Positions 1 through 8,034 are shown, counted from the first letter of the stretch. The stretch is 16,950 bases of DNA from JBFWRI01 sp050248995 (GCA_050248995.1 JBFWRI010000030.1:1-16950), one strand, 5' to 3'. Numbers and translations: made by a program. The notes: generated by a model not told the origin, from the sequence alone.

Positions 1-2815
1 CAATAAAATAGGGCGAATCTTTCTGGTGTAGCAGCATGAACGATAGCGCTTTCACATCTTCCAATTTACAAACAACGCCCGTGCGAAAAAAACCAACATA
101 AAAGAACATCGCAATACTCAGCGCCATCGGTACAACCGGCTGGTCCAGCACCACATGGTCCCGCATATCGGGCAGATTATTTAGCGTCCAGTGTGATAGG
201 TGGATCGGGAAGCGCAGCAAGTCCTGCTCAGGGAATACCGTGCGCAGCGCACGCGACGAAGCCAACGGCACAATCGTATGTATCTGCGAGCCTGGATCAA
301 TGCATACAAGGCGGTGTGCATCGCTGGCCAACGCCATCATGAATAGCTGGCAACCCTCAGGCGCGTCAAGGAAACGGTAACCTGCCAGCAGTAACTGGCG
401 GTAGGTCTCTTCGTTTGCCGTCATACCCACACGGTTCCATGCAGGCCAGGCAATACACTGGAAATTACCCCCAGCCGCGTTAGCCGCAGCGCAAAGATAA
501 TTCATAACGTGGTTGGCATACCCGTAAACCGACTGGCCGGGGCCACCGAATTCACCCACAACTGATGTAAAACAAACGACTCTTTTAAGCGACAGCGTTT
601 TCTGTATTTCTACCAGATGCTGCGTCGTATTCACTTTCACCAACATCTGCGAAGAAACAGCCAGTGGCGACTGCTGCGTCACCAACGCTGACACTTCAAC
701 GCCGCCGGCATGAATGAAAAGATCAATTGCTGTGTGATTCTTCAACGCTAACGCAACAAAAGCGTCCAAATCGGCGCGCACGGCACTGTCGCCCGCGTAA
801 TACGTCACCGTAACGCCCGGTTGACGTAGCGGTTGTAGATCTTTTTCAACATCAGATGCAGGGCGGCGGCCCATCACATAGATATGCTGCGTGCCGTTGC
901 TGATCAGTGTCTTCAGAATCTCGCGTGTGATACCGCGTGATCCGCCAATAGCCGCCACAACACCAGGGGCCAGTACCGGCTGCTGGCGTTCAAGGGCGCG
1001 CATTTGTAATACTTGGCGGCGGCCAGCCGTATACCGCACGGTGTGCAACAGCGGCAGCGCCAGCTCATCCATGATCAGGGGAGCTGCGGTATCTTTGTTA
1101 AACTTATCAAAGCGGAAAATGCGACACGAGAAATCAATCTCAAGCGCAACAGCTTTAAAGAAACTTTCCAACCCCTGTACATGTGGCACTGAAGTATCGT
1201 CGATTACCAGCGCCAGACAAAATGCGTGAGGCAGACGCTTAAGGTCTTCATACGCTTGTTGGAATACATGCAGAAATGGTTCAAAGTCAAACGGCGTGCC
1301 GTCATCATAAAAGATAATCGCTTCATTGCTACCACCAGCCAGCACGTCAGGCAGCCTTCTCACTTCGCTTAACTTCAACCATTTATATGATGTTACCGGT
1401 ATCGCCAGCAGGCGGTCGGCTTCATCAATCTCTTTGGCTTCCCATGTCGGCTGGAATAGATTGTACAATCCTGGCCCAGCGGCGCGCGCCGTCACCGTAT
1501 CTTTGCCCGCCGCATACCATGCCAGGACATCTTCAATCGTGCGGATCTGGTTCATGACAACGCCATCTTGCAAATTGGCGCCGATATCGCCCTGTGATTC
1601 AAGAAAGTTAAGCACAATCTGCGCTTTTTTGATCGAGTCGATGCCCAGATCTTCCTGAAAGTTATTGGCCAGCGAAATATCAGTAATTGAATAGCCTGTA
1701 ACCGATGAAACAATCTTGTTTAGAAACCCGACCAACTTCTTATCATAAGTGCGCGAGGGCTCTTTAGGTGCGTCAGAAGCGGATAGCGGCGCCAATGCTT
1801 TTGGCACAGATATTTTATGCTGCGTATCAGCCAGAATATCTTTGATCCATGATGTGCATGTTTTATGGTGAGCTAACTCGATGAAATTATGACAGCCGGA
1901 CTGTATGACTGCTTTAATTTGCGATACGAAATCAACAGGCGCGGTAAGTTGTCGTATCAGAATATCATTTACAGCGGATACTGAGAAATTGTTACTGTCT
2001 ATGATTATCCCGTTAACCGAGGCAAGAAATGGAACCTGAGGCGGCGCATACTTGAAGTTACGACTCTGTATATACACCTGCAGCTGTTGTGCCGCTTTGG
2101 TTAACAAAGGTGAGTGGTATGCTTGTGGTATATTACCCAGCTGAATGGCGGCGATACGCGAGCGTCGCAGGTCCTCCAAAACGCCGCGTGCAGCATCGAC
2201 GGGCACTGACAACACTGTCTGACGCGGACTATTCGTATTTGCAATATACGATATCATGGCAGACAGTTTTTCTGTTCCGGCATTGACGGCAATCATTACG
2301 CCAGGCTGTCCTGCTGCACGGCAAGCGCGATCGCGTTCGAGAACAATGTCGAACACATCCTCGAACTGTACAACACCGGCAGCCACAAGGGTGGCATAAT
2401 CGCCAAAACTATGGCCGGTCAGCAGCGCTGGTTGCTCACCCGAAAGTACCAGAACTTCGAACATCCCAATACTGATTGTCAGCAGCGCCAGACACTGTAG
2501 AGCTGTGCTGTGTTCCGGCGGAATAAGCTCGGGGTCGTTGATAAAAAGCGATGGTGGCGGGATACTGCGCGCCGCCGCCAGTTCATCGGCGACTGCAAAG
2601 CGGCGCTGCAAAACCTCAAAACGCTTAAGGTCGGCCTTCCCCATGCCGGGCTGCGCCGAACTTTGCCCCGGGAAAACGAAGCATTTGCTGGCAAAACTAA
2701 CGCCCTCATAAGGCCTCAGCAACGTCGTATAGCAGGCACCGTGGATATCGTTTGCCTGCAACAAGTTTGTAGCGGTGCCAACCGCCGGGTTTTCATTTGG
2801 CTTAGGCCGCAACAT
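1..2815 (-). CDS. Type I iterative polyketide/PUFA synthase-like subunit, AT-ACP-KR-DH (C-terminus outside window)
   Basis: An open frame runs unbroken from an ATG at 2815 (GAGG five bases upstream) to the left edge, giving 938 visible residues with no stop. Domains in order: acyltransferase about 45-330, with nucleophile motif GHSFG (Ser136), Arg near 161 and YHSPLL (His234); one acyl carrier domain about 355-435, with DLGIDSIKK (Ser394 takes the phosphopantetheine arm); ketoreductase about 445-850, with the NADPH loop GGSRGIT (624-630), Lys727, Ser751, Tyr764 and Asn768; then the beginning of a hot-dog dehydratase with DHVVLDQPVVP (886-896). AT loads extender units, ACP carries the chain, KR reduces the beta-keto group and DH would dehydrate. 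The 'GIDSIKK' ACP style and domain order are like Pfa/PUFA and enediyne synthases. The start overlaps the ketosynthase gene by 14 bases, implying coupled translation and a joint complex. Domain calls are firm; the product is unknown. Confidence 0.9.
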   Translation of the reverse strand, partial: MLRPKPNENPAVGTATNLLQANDIHGACYTTLLRPYEGVSFASKCFVFPGQSSAQPGMGKADLKRFEVLQRRFAVADELAAARSIPPPSLFINDPELIPPEHSTALQCLALLTISIGMFEVLVLSGEQPALLTGHSFGDYATLVAAGVVQFEDVFDIVLERDRACRAAGQPGVMIAVNAGTEKLSAMISYIANTNSPRQTVLSVPVDAARGVLEDLRRSRIAAIQLGNIPQAYHSPLLTKAAQQLQVYIQSRNFKYAPPQVPFLASVNGIIIDSNNFSVSAVNDILIRQLTAPVDFVSQIKAVIQSGCHNFIELAHHKTCTSWIKDILADTQHKISVPKALAPLSASDAPKEPSRTYDKKLVGFLNKIVSSVTGYSITDISLANNFQEDLGIDSIKKAQIVLNFLESQGDIGANLQDGVVMNQIRTIEDVLAWYAAGKDTVTARAAGPGLYNLFQPTWEAKEIDEADRLLAIPVTSYKWLKLSEVRRLPDVLAGGSNEAIIFYDDGTPFDFEPFLHVFQQAYEDLKRLPHAFCLALVIDDTSVPHVQGLESFFKAVALEIDFSCRIFRFDKFNKDTAAPLIMDELALPLLHTVRYTAGRRQVLQMRALERQQPVLAPGVVAAIGGSRGITREILKTLISNGTQHIYVMGRRPASDVEKDLQPLRQPGVTVTYYAGDSAVRADLDAFVALALKNHTAIDLFIHAGGVEVSALVTQQSPLAVSSQMLVKVNTTQHLVEIQKTLSLKRVVCFTSVVGEFGGPGQSVYGYANHVMNYLCAAANAAGGNFQCIAWPAWNRVGMTANEETYRQLLLAGYRFLDAPEGCQLFMMALASDAHRLVCIDPGSQIHTIVPLASSRALRTVFPEQDLLRFPIHLSHWTLNNLPDMRDHVVLDQPVVPMALSIAMFFYVGFFRTGVVCKLEDVKALSFMLLHQKDSPYFI

Positions 2816-4835
2816 GCAGGCCTCGCTGGATTTCAAGCGGCTGGACGGTCGATAGAATAGGCAGATTGTATTCCAGCGCATAGGGCAAGCTGGCCACCAG
2901 CATACAACGCATGGCAACACCCCTCAGATTGCAGTCGGGCTGCTCAAGCTTCTTAACAGTGTCGAACACCAGCGCCGCGCCTGACGATACACGCAACGCC
3001 GAACGCGCCACATCCAGCGCAACAAGACCCGAAGCGAAATCGGCATCAACATTCATATTCATGCCGCGCAGATCAAAAGCCTTGGTCACACGAGATGCAA
3101 TAAGGCTGTTCAACGTTCCCAGCATCGACTGATCATTCATCTCCACAATATCATTGACAGGTATTGTTTCTGTTGTGCCCGGGCTTTGCCGATCGACCAC
3201 TTGCTGCGCATAAGTAGTAACAAGGCGTTCAATCAGCTCCCGCTGCAACTCCAAAGGCTGCGTTGATCCAGCAAAAACGTGCAAGCTATCCCGGTCTAGC
3301 GCTGCCATATCAATGCCCTGTTCACGCAGCAGCTTTTCGGTCAGTAAAACACCCAACAGCTGCATCTTGTCGATAAAGGGCCATGCCTTGGGCGGCATGC
3401 GGTACGCTGTCTGACGGAAAAGATTGGGCACTTCTTTCACATCGGCTTCTGCCATGGCACATAGTACGACATCATGTGTCTGGGACGCCGGCGCTGGTAA
3501 CACCGCAGCACCTTCCACGTATTCTTGTAGCCATACGTGGAAGTTTGCCCCGCCAAATCCGAAAGAGGAAATGCCGACATTCATCGGCCCTGTCTTTTTG
3601 ACGGGCCGAGATGATGTATGAGTTACCAACGTCACATTCTTGTTTGCCGGATAAGCCTCAAAGTAAGGATGCGGCGGCAATGTGTGCCGCTGCATGATAC
3701 CCAATGCGCGTAACAAGCCCACGGCGCCCGCCGCACCCATCGTGTGCCCAACGCTCCATTTGGCGGAGCCGATAGGTGTTGTCTGTCCGGCAAAAAAGCG
3801 GGTCATCGAATCCAATTCAACACGATCTCCTACCTTGGTTCCGGTTCCGTGGGCTTCCAGAAACGTCATATGTGTCGGCACGTTTTTGCCGTAGGCACGC
3901 TCGTAGCATAAAATCTGACCGGGCATGGTTGGCTCTGTCAGGCCGCCGAATTTGCCGTCGCTGGATGCGCCGATACCCTTGATAACGGCCAGAATAGGGA
4001 GCTTTGCACGCTGAGCTTCCGCTTTTGTTGTCAAAAGGAACGCCGCGGCGCCTTCACCAATCACCATTCCGTCAGCTTTGCGATCGAAAGGCACAGGATG
4101 GTTTTCAGCAAGAACGCCCAGCTGCGAAAACCCAATCAGAGGATTAACATTACCAAGACCATCTTCCCCACCACCCACAACTGCATAGCGGGCGCATCCT
4201 TCACGCAGGCGCAGCACTGCTGTATATAGTGCCGCATGCGATGACGCACATGCCGCATCTGTCAGCAATGCGAGGCCACCCAAACGGAAATAACCACGTA
4301 CTTTTTCAGCGATAACAGAAAGAATTGACAGTTCATTACGACGCAGCGGCTGCTGGCGCTGCAGCTCTAGCTCTAGAGCTTCGCCGGCGCCCTGTTTGGC
4401 GAACCGTCGACGTATGCGGTCATAATACACGCTCACAGCCTCAGATGGCGGATTGATAAGACCCAGAATAAGATCTGTTTCAGCAAGCGCATCGGCGGGC
4501 AGACGATCCTGCACACATTGGCGCACAACTTCAACCAGCAGCACATGCAGAAGAAAGTTATCTTCCAACGGTAATCCCAACTTTTGCGCCAACATCACCA
4601 GCTTACGACGATCGAGTGGCGCACCCATCAGTGTATACGATCGGTCGCGCACCGTCCGGTCGCGATCATAAACAACTGTATAATCCTGGCGCAGCGCAGC
4701 ATCAGGCAAGTTTGTCAGCGGCTGCGTATAGCGCCGGCCTTCCATAATATTATCGAAGAACTGGTCAACCGTGTCGGCCCCTGGCAGCATCGCGCCCATG
4801 CTGACAATAACAATTTCCGTCTGGTCGTTCTGCAT
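2802..4835 (-). CDS. Beta-ketoacyl synthase with an appended half-length inactive KS-like domain
   Basis: 677 residues from ATG 4835; a TTG at 4865 would add ten residues, but the KS core begins right at the ATG (TEIVIVSMGAMLPG), so I prefer it. Neither start has a clear Shine-Dalgarno. Residues 1-440 are a full condensing enzyme: DAACASS with nucleophile Cys196, EAHGTGT with His329, and SAKWSVGHTMGAAG with Lys359 and His364. It would perform decarboxylative Claisen condensation on ACP-bound chains from the adjacent AT-ACP-KR-DH protein. Residues about 450-677 resemble only the N-terminal half of another KS: DLRGMNMNVDADFASGLVAL aligns by eye with the usual DLxGPxxxVDTACSSSLVAL, with Phe600 in place of Cys, and no His motifs follow. 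That recalls the KS-CLF pair of PUFA synthase PfaC, but here the second unit is halved. The stop overlaps the next gene by 14 bases. Confidence 0.9.
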   Translation of the reverse strand: MQNDQTEIVIVSMGAMLPGADTVDQFFDNIMEGRRYTQPLTNLPDAALRQDYTVVYDRDRTVRDRSYTLMGAPLDRRKLVMLAQKLGLPLEDNFLLHVLLVEVVRQCVQDRLPADALAETDLILGLINPPSEAVSVYYDRIRRRFAKQGAGEALELELQRQQPLRRNELSILSVIAEKVRGYFRLGGLALLTDAACASSHAALYTAVLRLREGCARYAVVGGGEDGLGNVNPLIGFSQLGVLAENHPVPFDRKADGMVIGEGAAAFLLTTKAEAQRAKLPILAVIKGIGASSDGKFGGLTEPTMPGQILCYERAYGKNVPTHMTFLEAHGTGTKVGDRVELDSMTRFFAGQTTPIGSAKWSVGHTMGAAGAVGLLRALGIMQRHTLPPHPYFEAYPANKNVTLVTHTSSRPVKKTGPMNVGISSFGFGGANFHVWLQEYVEGAAVLPAPASQTHDVVLCAMAEADVKEVPNLFRQTAYRMPPKAWPFIDKMQLLGVLLTEKLLREQGIDMAALDRDSLHVFAGSTQPLELQRELIERLVTTYAQQVVDRQSPGTTETIPVNDIVEMNDQSMLGTLNSLIASRVTKAFDLRGMNMNVDADFASGLVALDVARSALRVSSGAALVFDTVKKLEQPDCNLRGVAMRCMLVASLPYALEYNLPILSTVQPLEIQRGLHVAA
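2805..3488 (-). other. Degenerate half-KS (chain-length-factor-like) domain within the ketosynthase gene
   Basis: This segment encodes residues about 450-677 of the ketosynthase protein. It keeps recognisable N-terminal KS landmarks (a helix like the DPxxR...AL region, then GTLNSLIASRVTKAFDLRG and the nucleophile loop VDADFASGLVALDVA), but Phe stands at the nucleophile position (codon at 3036-3038). The chain ends about 75 residues later without the C-terminal His-containing half of the thiolase fold. The homology is judged by eye from motif spacing; a structure prediction would settle it. Confidence 0.65.
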
Positions 4836-4941
4836 GCGGCAAATGTGCAATAATGGGCCGCCCAAAGCAAGCCGAATATACCCTGAATATATCGCAAATA
4901 CGTTGTTTTAAGCGGCTTTTAGGCATGCTAAAACAGAGGCC
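4836..4941. promoter_or_regulatory. Divergent promoter/operator gap of the lipid-synthase locus
   Basis: A 106-base gap separates the leftward KS gene from the rightward nitroreductase gene, so both promoters must lie here or inside the genes. On the minus strand, two TATATT boxes (4875-4880 and 4886-4891) could serve as -10 elements for the KS gene; no good -35 is visible. They sit in a direct repeat GAATATA (4874-4880, 4885-4891) with an 11-base period. A 17-base inverted repeat lies at 4917-4933, eight bases before the nitroreductase ATG. The gap's role is certain from layout; the precise elements are not. Confidence 0.45.
4917..4933. promoter_or_regulatory. Candidate operator palindrome TTTTAGGCATGCTAAAA
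   Basis: Arms TTTTAG and CTAAAA are perfectly complementary around a five-base centre GCATG. The position, immediately upstream of the start codon at 4942 and in the gap shared by both transcription units, suits a dimeric repressor site. No regulator gene is seen in the window to match it. Confidence 0.35.
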
Positions 4942-5667
4942 ATGAACAACCACGAATCCCCGACCCCCATCTCTGTCTTCGAAAAACTGATGACGACGCG
5001 CCGCAGCATCCGCGTGTTCGACCGTTCCCGGGTGCCTGAAAGCGTGGTCCGCAAGGCTTTCGATCTGGCCTTTCTTTCCCCCAGCTCATCAAACTTGCAG
5101 CACTGGCAGTTTTTTCGTGTAACAGAAAATCTTGACGAGGCCCGCATATGCTTCCTAAAGCAGGTACCTGTGATGACGTGCCAGGAAATCATCATCGCCG
5201 TGGCACGCCCTGACTTATGGAAACAAATCAACAACAAGCTGATTACCCGCCTGCATGATGCGCGGCCACCCCATTATGATTATCTGGTTGATTATCACAC
5301 CAAGCGCATACCATTTAATTATGAACGTGGCTTTCTGGGCCTGCAGGGGTTTGCCAAAGCCATGGTTACATGGCTGGTTGGGTTTGCCAGACCGGTACCC
5401 CGCAGTGGTTTTTTCAAGCGACGCCTGCGCGAAGTCGCTGTCAAAAGTACGGCCCTGGCCTGCCAGACATTCATGCTGGCGCTGGCTGCGCAGGGTTACG
5501 ATTCCTGCCCGATGGAAGGCTTTGACGCCGTGCGTGTGCGTAAATTTCTTAAACTGCCGGGCGACGCCATCCCTGTGATGGGAATCGCAGTTGGCAGGCG
5601 TAGCGCTAGCTATATCCCGAATGAACAATACCGCCTTGGTTACCATGACAAAGTCGTGGAACTTTAA
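4942..5667 (+). CDS. Nitroreductase-family FMN oxidoreductase
   Basis: 241 residues. Typical nitroreductase landmarks are visible: the FMN-phosphate motif TTRRSIRVF (18-26) near the N-terminus, SPSSSNLQHWQ (46-56), and a C-terminal GYDSCPMEGFD (185-195) followed by PVMGIAVGRR (211-220). The family binds FMN as a dimer and uses NAD(P)H or acts on C=C, quinone or nitro groups. Residues about 125-165 form a long, partly hydrophobic insert (GFLGLQGFAKAMVTWLVGF) that might cover the active site or touch membrane. AGAGG lies two bases before the ATG, a short spacing. It starts the rightward arm, divergent from the synthase genes, and overlaps the PPTase gene. No enoyl-reductase domain is visible in the synthase, so a role in reducing or oxidising the growing or finished acyl chain is possible; that is inference. 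Confidence 0.85.
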   Translation: MNNHESPTPISVFEKLMTTRRSIRVFDRSRVPESVVRKAFDLAFLSPSSSNLQHWQFFRVTENLDEARICFLKQVPVMTCQEIIIAVARPDLWKQINNKLITRLHDARPPHYDYLVDYHTKRIPFNYERGFLGLQGFAKAMVTWLVGFARPVPRSGFFKRRLREVAVKSTALACQTFMLALAAQGYDSCPMEGFDAVRVRKFLKLPGDAIPVMGIAVGRRSASYIPNEQYRLGYHDKVVEL

Positions 5668-6226
5668 GAACGCTACTCTCTTTCTTCACGATGAGCCAGC
5701 CGCGGCATTGGCGTGGAATGAGTGCGTAGCGCCAGAAGAAATCGCCCGAGCGCAAGGTATGCAGTCGCCCGAACGCGCGCATACTTTCCTGTGTAGCCGC
5801 GCCCTGTTGCGCCAGCAGCTTGCAGCACGACTAGGCATCCCCGCCCCGCATATCGCCATCGCTCTTTCAGCCGAAGGCAAGCCGCATCTGTCCGGCAGCC
5901 CCATTAGTTTCAGCCTTTCACACTCTCATGGCCAGATCCTAATTGGTCTTACTGACACCGGCACTTCAATCGGCGTTGACCTGCAACGCCCTGATGCAAA
6001 CGTTGATATCTGCGCTATCGCACGCCGGCTTTTTAACGAGAGCGATAATAAAGCATTGGAAACCATGGAAGGCGCCGCACGCCGCCAGCGCGCCTGGGAA
6101 TTGTGGTGTCTGCGCGAAGCACAGTTCAAGATGGATGGTCGCCGCCAGCCGGCCAATGCCCCCAAGAACAGTTGGACCGTTGGCACACTTGATAATGGAT
6201 ACATCTATGCCGTCAGCGTTGCCTAA
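5645..6226 (+). CDS. Sfp-type 4'-phosphopantetheinyl transferase
   Basis: 193 residues from the ATG at 5645. Earlier in-frame ATGs at 5591 and 5621 lie deeper in the nitroreductase gene and add nothing family-like. The enzyme moves phosphopantetheine from CoA to the ACP serine. Seen: ISFSLSHSHG (87-96), the Mg-binding IGVDLQRP (109-116, Asp112), and WCLREAQFK (154-162), matching the family's W-x-x-K-E-A-x-x-K block with Arg replacing the first Lys and Glu158 retained. Length fits a compact Sfp/AcpT-type enzyme. It overlaps the nitroreductase gene by 23 bases and the next gene by 20. The obvious partner is the single ACP (Ser394) of the synthase encoded at 1-2815. The shared locus makes a dedicated PPTase likely, as in PUFA and enediyne clusters. 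Confidence 0.88.
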   Translation: MTKSWNFKNATLFLHDEPAAALAWNECVAPEEIARAQGMQSPERAHTFLCSRALLRQQLAARLGIPAPHIAIALSAEGKPHLSGSPISFSLSHSHGQILIGLTDTGTSIGVDLQRPDANVDICAIARRLFNESDNKALETMEGAARRQRAWELWCLREAQFKMDGRRQPANAPKNSWTVGTLDNGYIYAVSVA

Positions 6227-7490
6227 CCCGCAGGAAACTTATGGTGTTCACATCCTGAAGGCATTCGCCATCACGATGCAGATACTGGCCCATAGTTACA
6301 TGTGGCTGATCCACTCGCAGGTCATCCACCTGCGCAACCTTATCAACTGGCAGGATTATATCGGCATGATTATGGGCGCATTAGTTTTGGCCCTGCCGAT
6401 GACCGCCGGCGCCGTGCTGCGTCTTACGACTCAAGTCGACACTATGCAAAATCGGGCTATCAACATTCCTTGGTCTGCTATCGGGTGGACAATGCTGGTT
6501 CTGGCACTCATTGAGTCAACCAAGCATGCGCTGATGTGGCAGGCCGGGCATTTCTTCATGTGGGATGTCTTGCATCTTGTGGCGGTTTCCGTGTTACTTA
6601 CGCTGGCCATTGCCCGCTTTTCAATTCCTTTGTTGTGGTCCATCGCGCTAGCCATTATCTTTGTCACGCCATTCTTGATTGACATGTTGGCCCCCATCGA
6701 AACACAGATACCTGTACCGCCGGATTCACTGGATTGGCTGGCAGGCGCCATCTTATCGGTTATCACGGCCTTTATCGTGCTGCTTATCGTCCGCAGTATC
6801 GTGCGCCATCCCGCTATCACACAGCGCTACAGGGTACGCACTTCGCTGGCGGTTGCGCTGCTGGGTATAGGCATCATAGGCCTACTGATAGCCTATATGC
6901 CGACAACTCATCTAACCCTGCGTTCACTCAGCCTGCTGCCGCTTGGCGCGGCTATCGGAACCATGACCGGCGGCCACATCTGGCCGCTGTTCCCGTGGGC
7001 CGGGTGCATTATGGCCGGATTCCTGATTTATGATCTTATTGTACGCAAGAATGCCTCGCCGCGTTTTATGATATCTCTGTTCCTGATAGGTGCCGCGCTG
7101 CTGGTATTCTTCTTCCGCTATTACGGCCCACTGTTCTTCGTCACGTTCAGCGATCACTCGTTCACATCAGCTGCTTTCTTTAACCGCAGCCCGTCAGCCC
7201 CACTGATGGTGGTCGGCGTGTTCTGCCTGATGGCACCTGTATCATACTGGCTGGCGCGCATGGGAGCCGAAAAATCATATATCGTGGCCATCAGCCGCAA
7301 TATCCTGTGGATCTACCTGTACCAAACGTCGCTGCTGGTGATAGCAGCGCAGCATGTCAACCAGATCATGCCGGGTCGTGACGGGGTTATTGCTTACACG
7401 GCTTTTGCACTGGCCAGCTCGCTGGCGTTGCCGTTTATTCTGCGACTTATCCCTTTCAATGTCCGGCTAAGCGTTACGCGCTCTACTTAA
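6207..7490 (+). CDS. Polytopic membrane protein, acyltransferase-like (DUF1624/HGSNAT or acyltransferase-3 type)
   Basis: 427 residues from ATG 6207; ATG 6195 is an alternative giving 431. Both lie inside the PPTase gene end. The open frame extends back to 5943, but that part is the antiphase of the PPTase and is not family-like. About ten hydrophobic segments are visible. Near the N-terminus GVHILKAFAITMQILAHSY resembles the 'LRGLAIxxMxxxH' first helix of membrane acyltransferases; WDVLHLVAVSVLL and PLFPWAGCIMAGFLI resemble DUF1624/HGSNAT segments; NILWIYLYQTSLLVIA resembles the last helices of acyltransferase-3 proteins. Such enzymes transfer acyl groups across or at the inner membrane onto sugars or lipids. 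As the last gene of the overlapping nitroreductase-PPTase arm it may transfer the synthase product to an acceptor (inference). Membrane location is certain, family moderate. The end overlaps a convergent gene by 8 bases. Confidence 0.6.
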   Translation: MPSALPNPQETYGVHILKAFAITMQILAHSYMWLIHSQVIHLRNLINWQDYIGMIMGALVLALPMTAGAVLRLTTQVDTMQNRAINIPWSAIGWTMLVLALIESTKHALMWQAGHFFMWDVLHLVAVSVLLTLAIARFSIPLLWSIALAIIFVTPFLIDMLAPIETQIPVPPDSLDWLAGAILSVITAFIVLLIVRSIVRHPAITQRYRVRTSLAVALLGIGIIGLLIAYMPTTHLTLRSLSLLPLGAAIGTMTGGHIWPLFPWAGCIMAGFLIYDLIVRKNASPRFMISLFLIGAALLVFFFRYYGPLFFVTFSDHSFTSAAFFNRSPSAPLMVVGVFCLMAPVSYWLARMGAEKSYIVAISRNILWIYLYQTSLLVIAAQHVNQIMPGRDGVIAYTAFALASSLALPFILRLIPFNVRLSVTRST

Positions 7491-8022
7491 CGCGTTTGAC
7501 AGGCATTAACATCTCGACCCAACCACGCCGCTGGATAGACAGGTCATAATTTTCAAGCACACCAGCGGTGGGCTGCCAGCCATTTTCCTCTGCGTACCTC
7601 TCGGCCAGCCACCAGTCGCGCCACTGGCGCGGCCAGCCCTTGCCTGTGCGCTCGATCCGCACAAACGTCCCGCCGGGGATCGTGATGGTCTTCATGCCTT
7701 TCGGCGGCTGCGCCGGGAAGAAATCCAGCACACAGCCGATGCGGGCGCGCAGGCTATCGCTCATAAACGTGCGTGGATCATCAAGATACTGCGCCGCCAT
7801 ATTCTTGCAGGGGATGCGCGCTTTGCGATAGGCCGCGATAAACGGCACCAGCGCGGTTGGCACTTTTTCATACGGCCCGGCATGATCAATATACAGCAAG
7901 CGCACCGATGGCTTTTTCACGATCTGAATATCAGGCGCCACAAACAGCCAATCACGCTGCGAGATACCGAACGCAAGAAAAGGTAAAAGGATAAGAAGGA
8001 AAAGCTTTATCCGGCGAACCAT
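7483..8022 (-). CDS. Signal-anchored GyrI-like effector-binding domain protein
   Basis: 179 residues. A basic start plus hydrophobic stretch (KLFLLILLPFLAFGI, 6-20) acts as a signal peptide or anchor and puts the rest outside the cytoplasm. The remainder looks like a GyrI/AraC effector-binding (SOUL-superfamily) domain: RLLYIDHAGPYEKV (41-54) is the typical 'xxxHxGPY' strand-helix, YLDDPRTFMSDSLRARIGC (79-97) matches the 'YYDDP...R...G' segment, and IPGGTFVRIERTG (115-127) the next strand. These domains bind small hydrophobic or cationic ligands; most known ones are cytoplasmic, so export is unusual. It is the last gene of the leftward secreted-protein group, 12 bases after its neighbour, and its 3' end overlaps the convergent membrane gene. 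Confidence 0.7.
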   Translation of the reverse strand: MVRRIKLFLLILLPFLAFGISQRDWLFVAPDIQIVKKPSVRLLYIDHAGPYEKVPTALVPFIAAYRKARIPCKNMAAQYLDDPRTFMSDSLRARIGCVLDFFPAQPPKGMKTITIPGGTFVRIERTGKGWPRQWRDWWLAERYAEENGWQPTAGVLENYDLSIQRRGWVEMLMPVKRVK

Positions 8023-8034
8023 ACGATACTGGTC

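Noticed and set aside
4836..4865. TTG start ten codons upstream for the ketosynthase.
   Set aside because: The KS family consensus begins at the ATG at 4835 and no ribosome site supports the TTG. It remains a possible alternative.
5943..6206. Upstream extension of the membrane protein to 5943.
   Set aside because: It is the out-of-frame shadow of the PPTase, whose GVDL and WCLREA motifs lie in the other frame.
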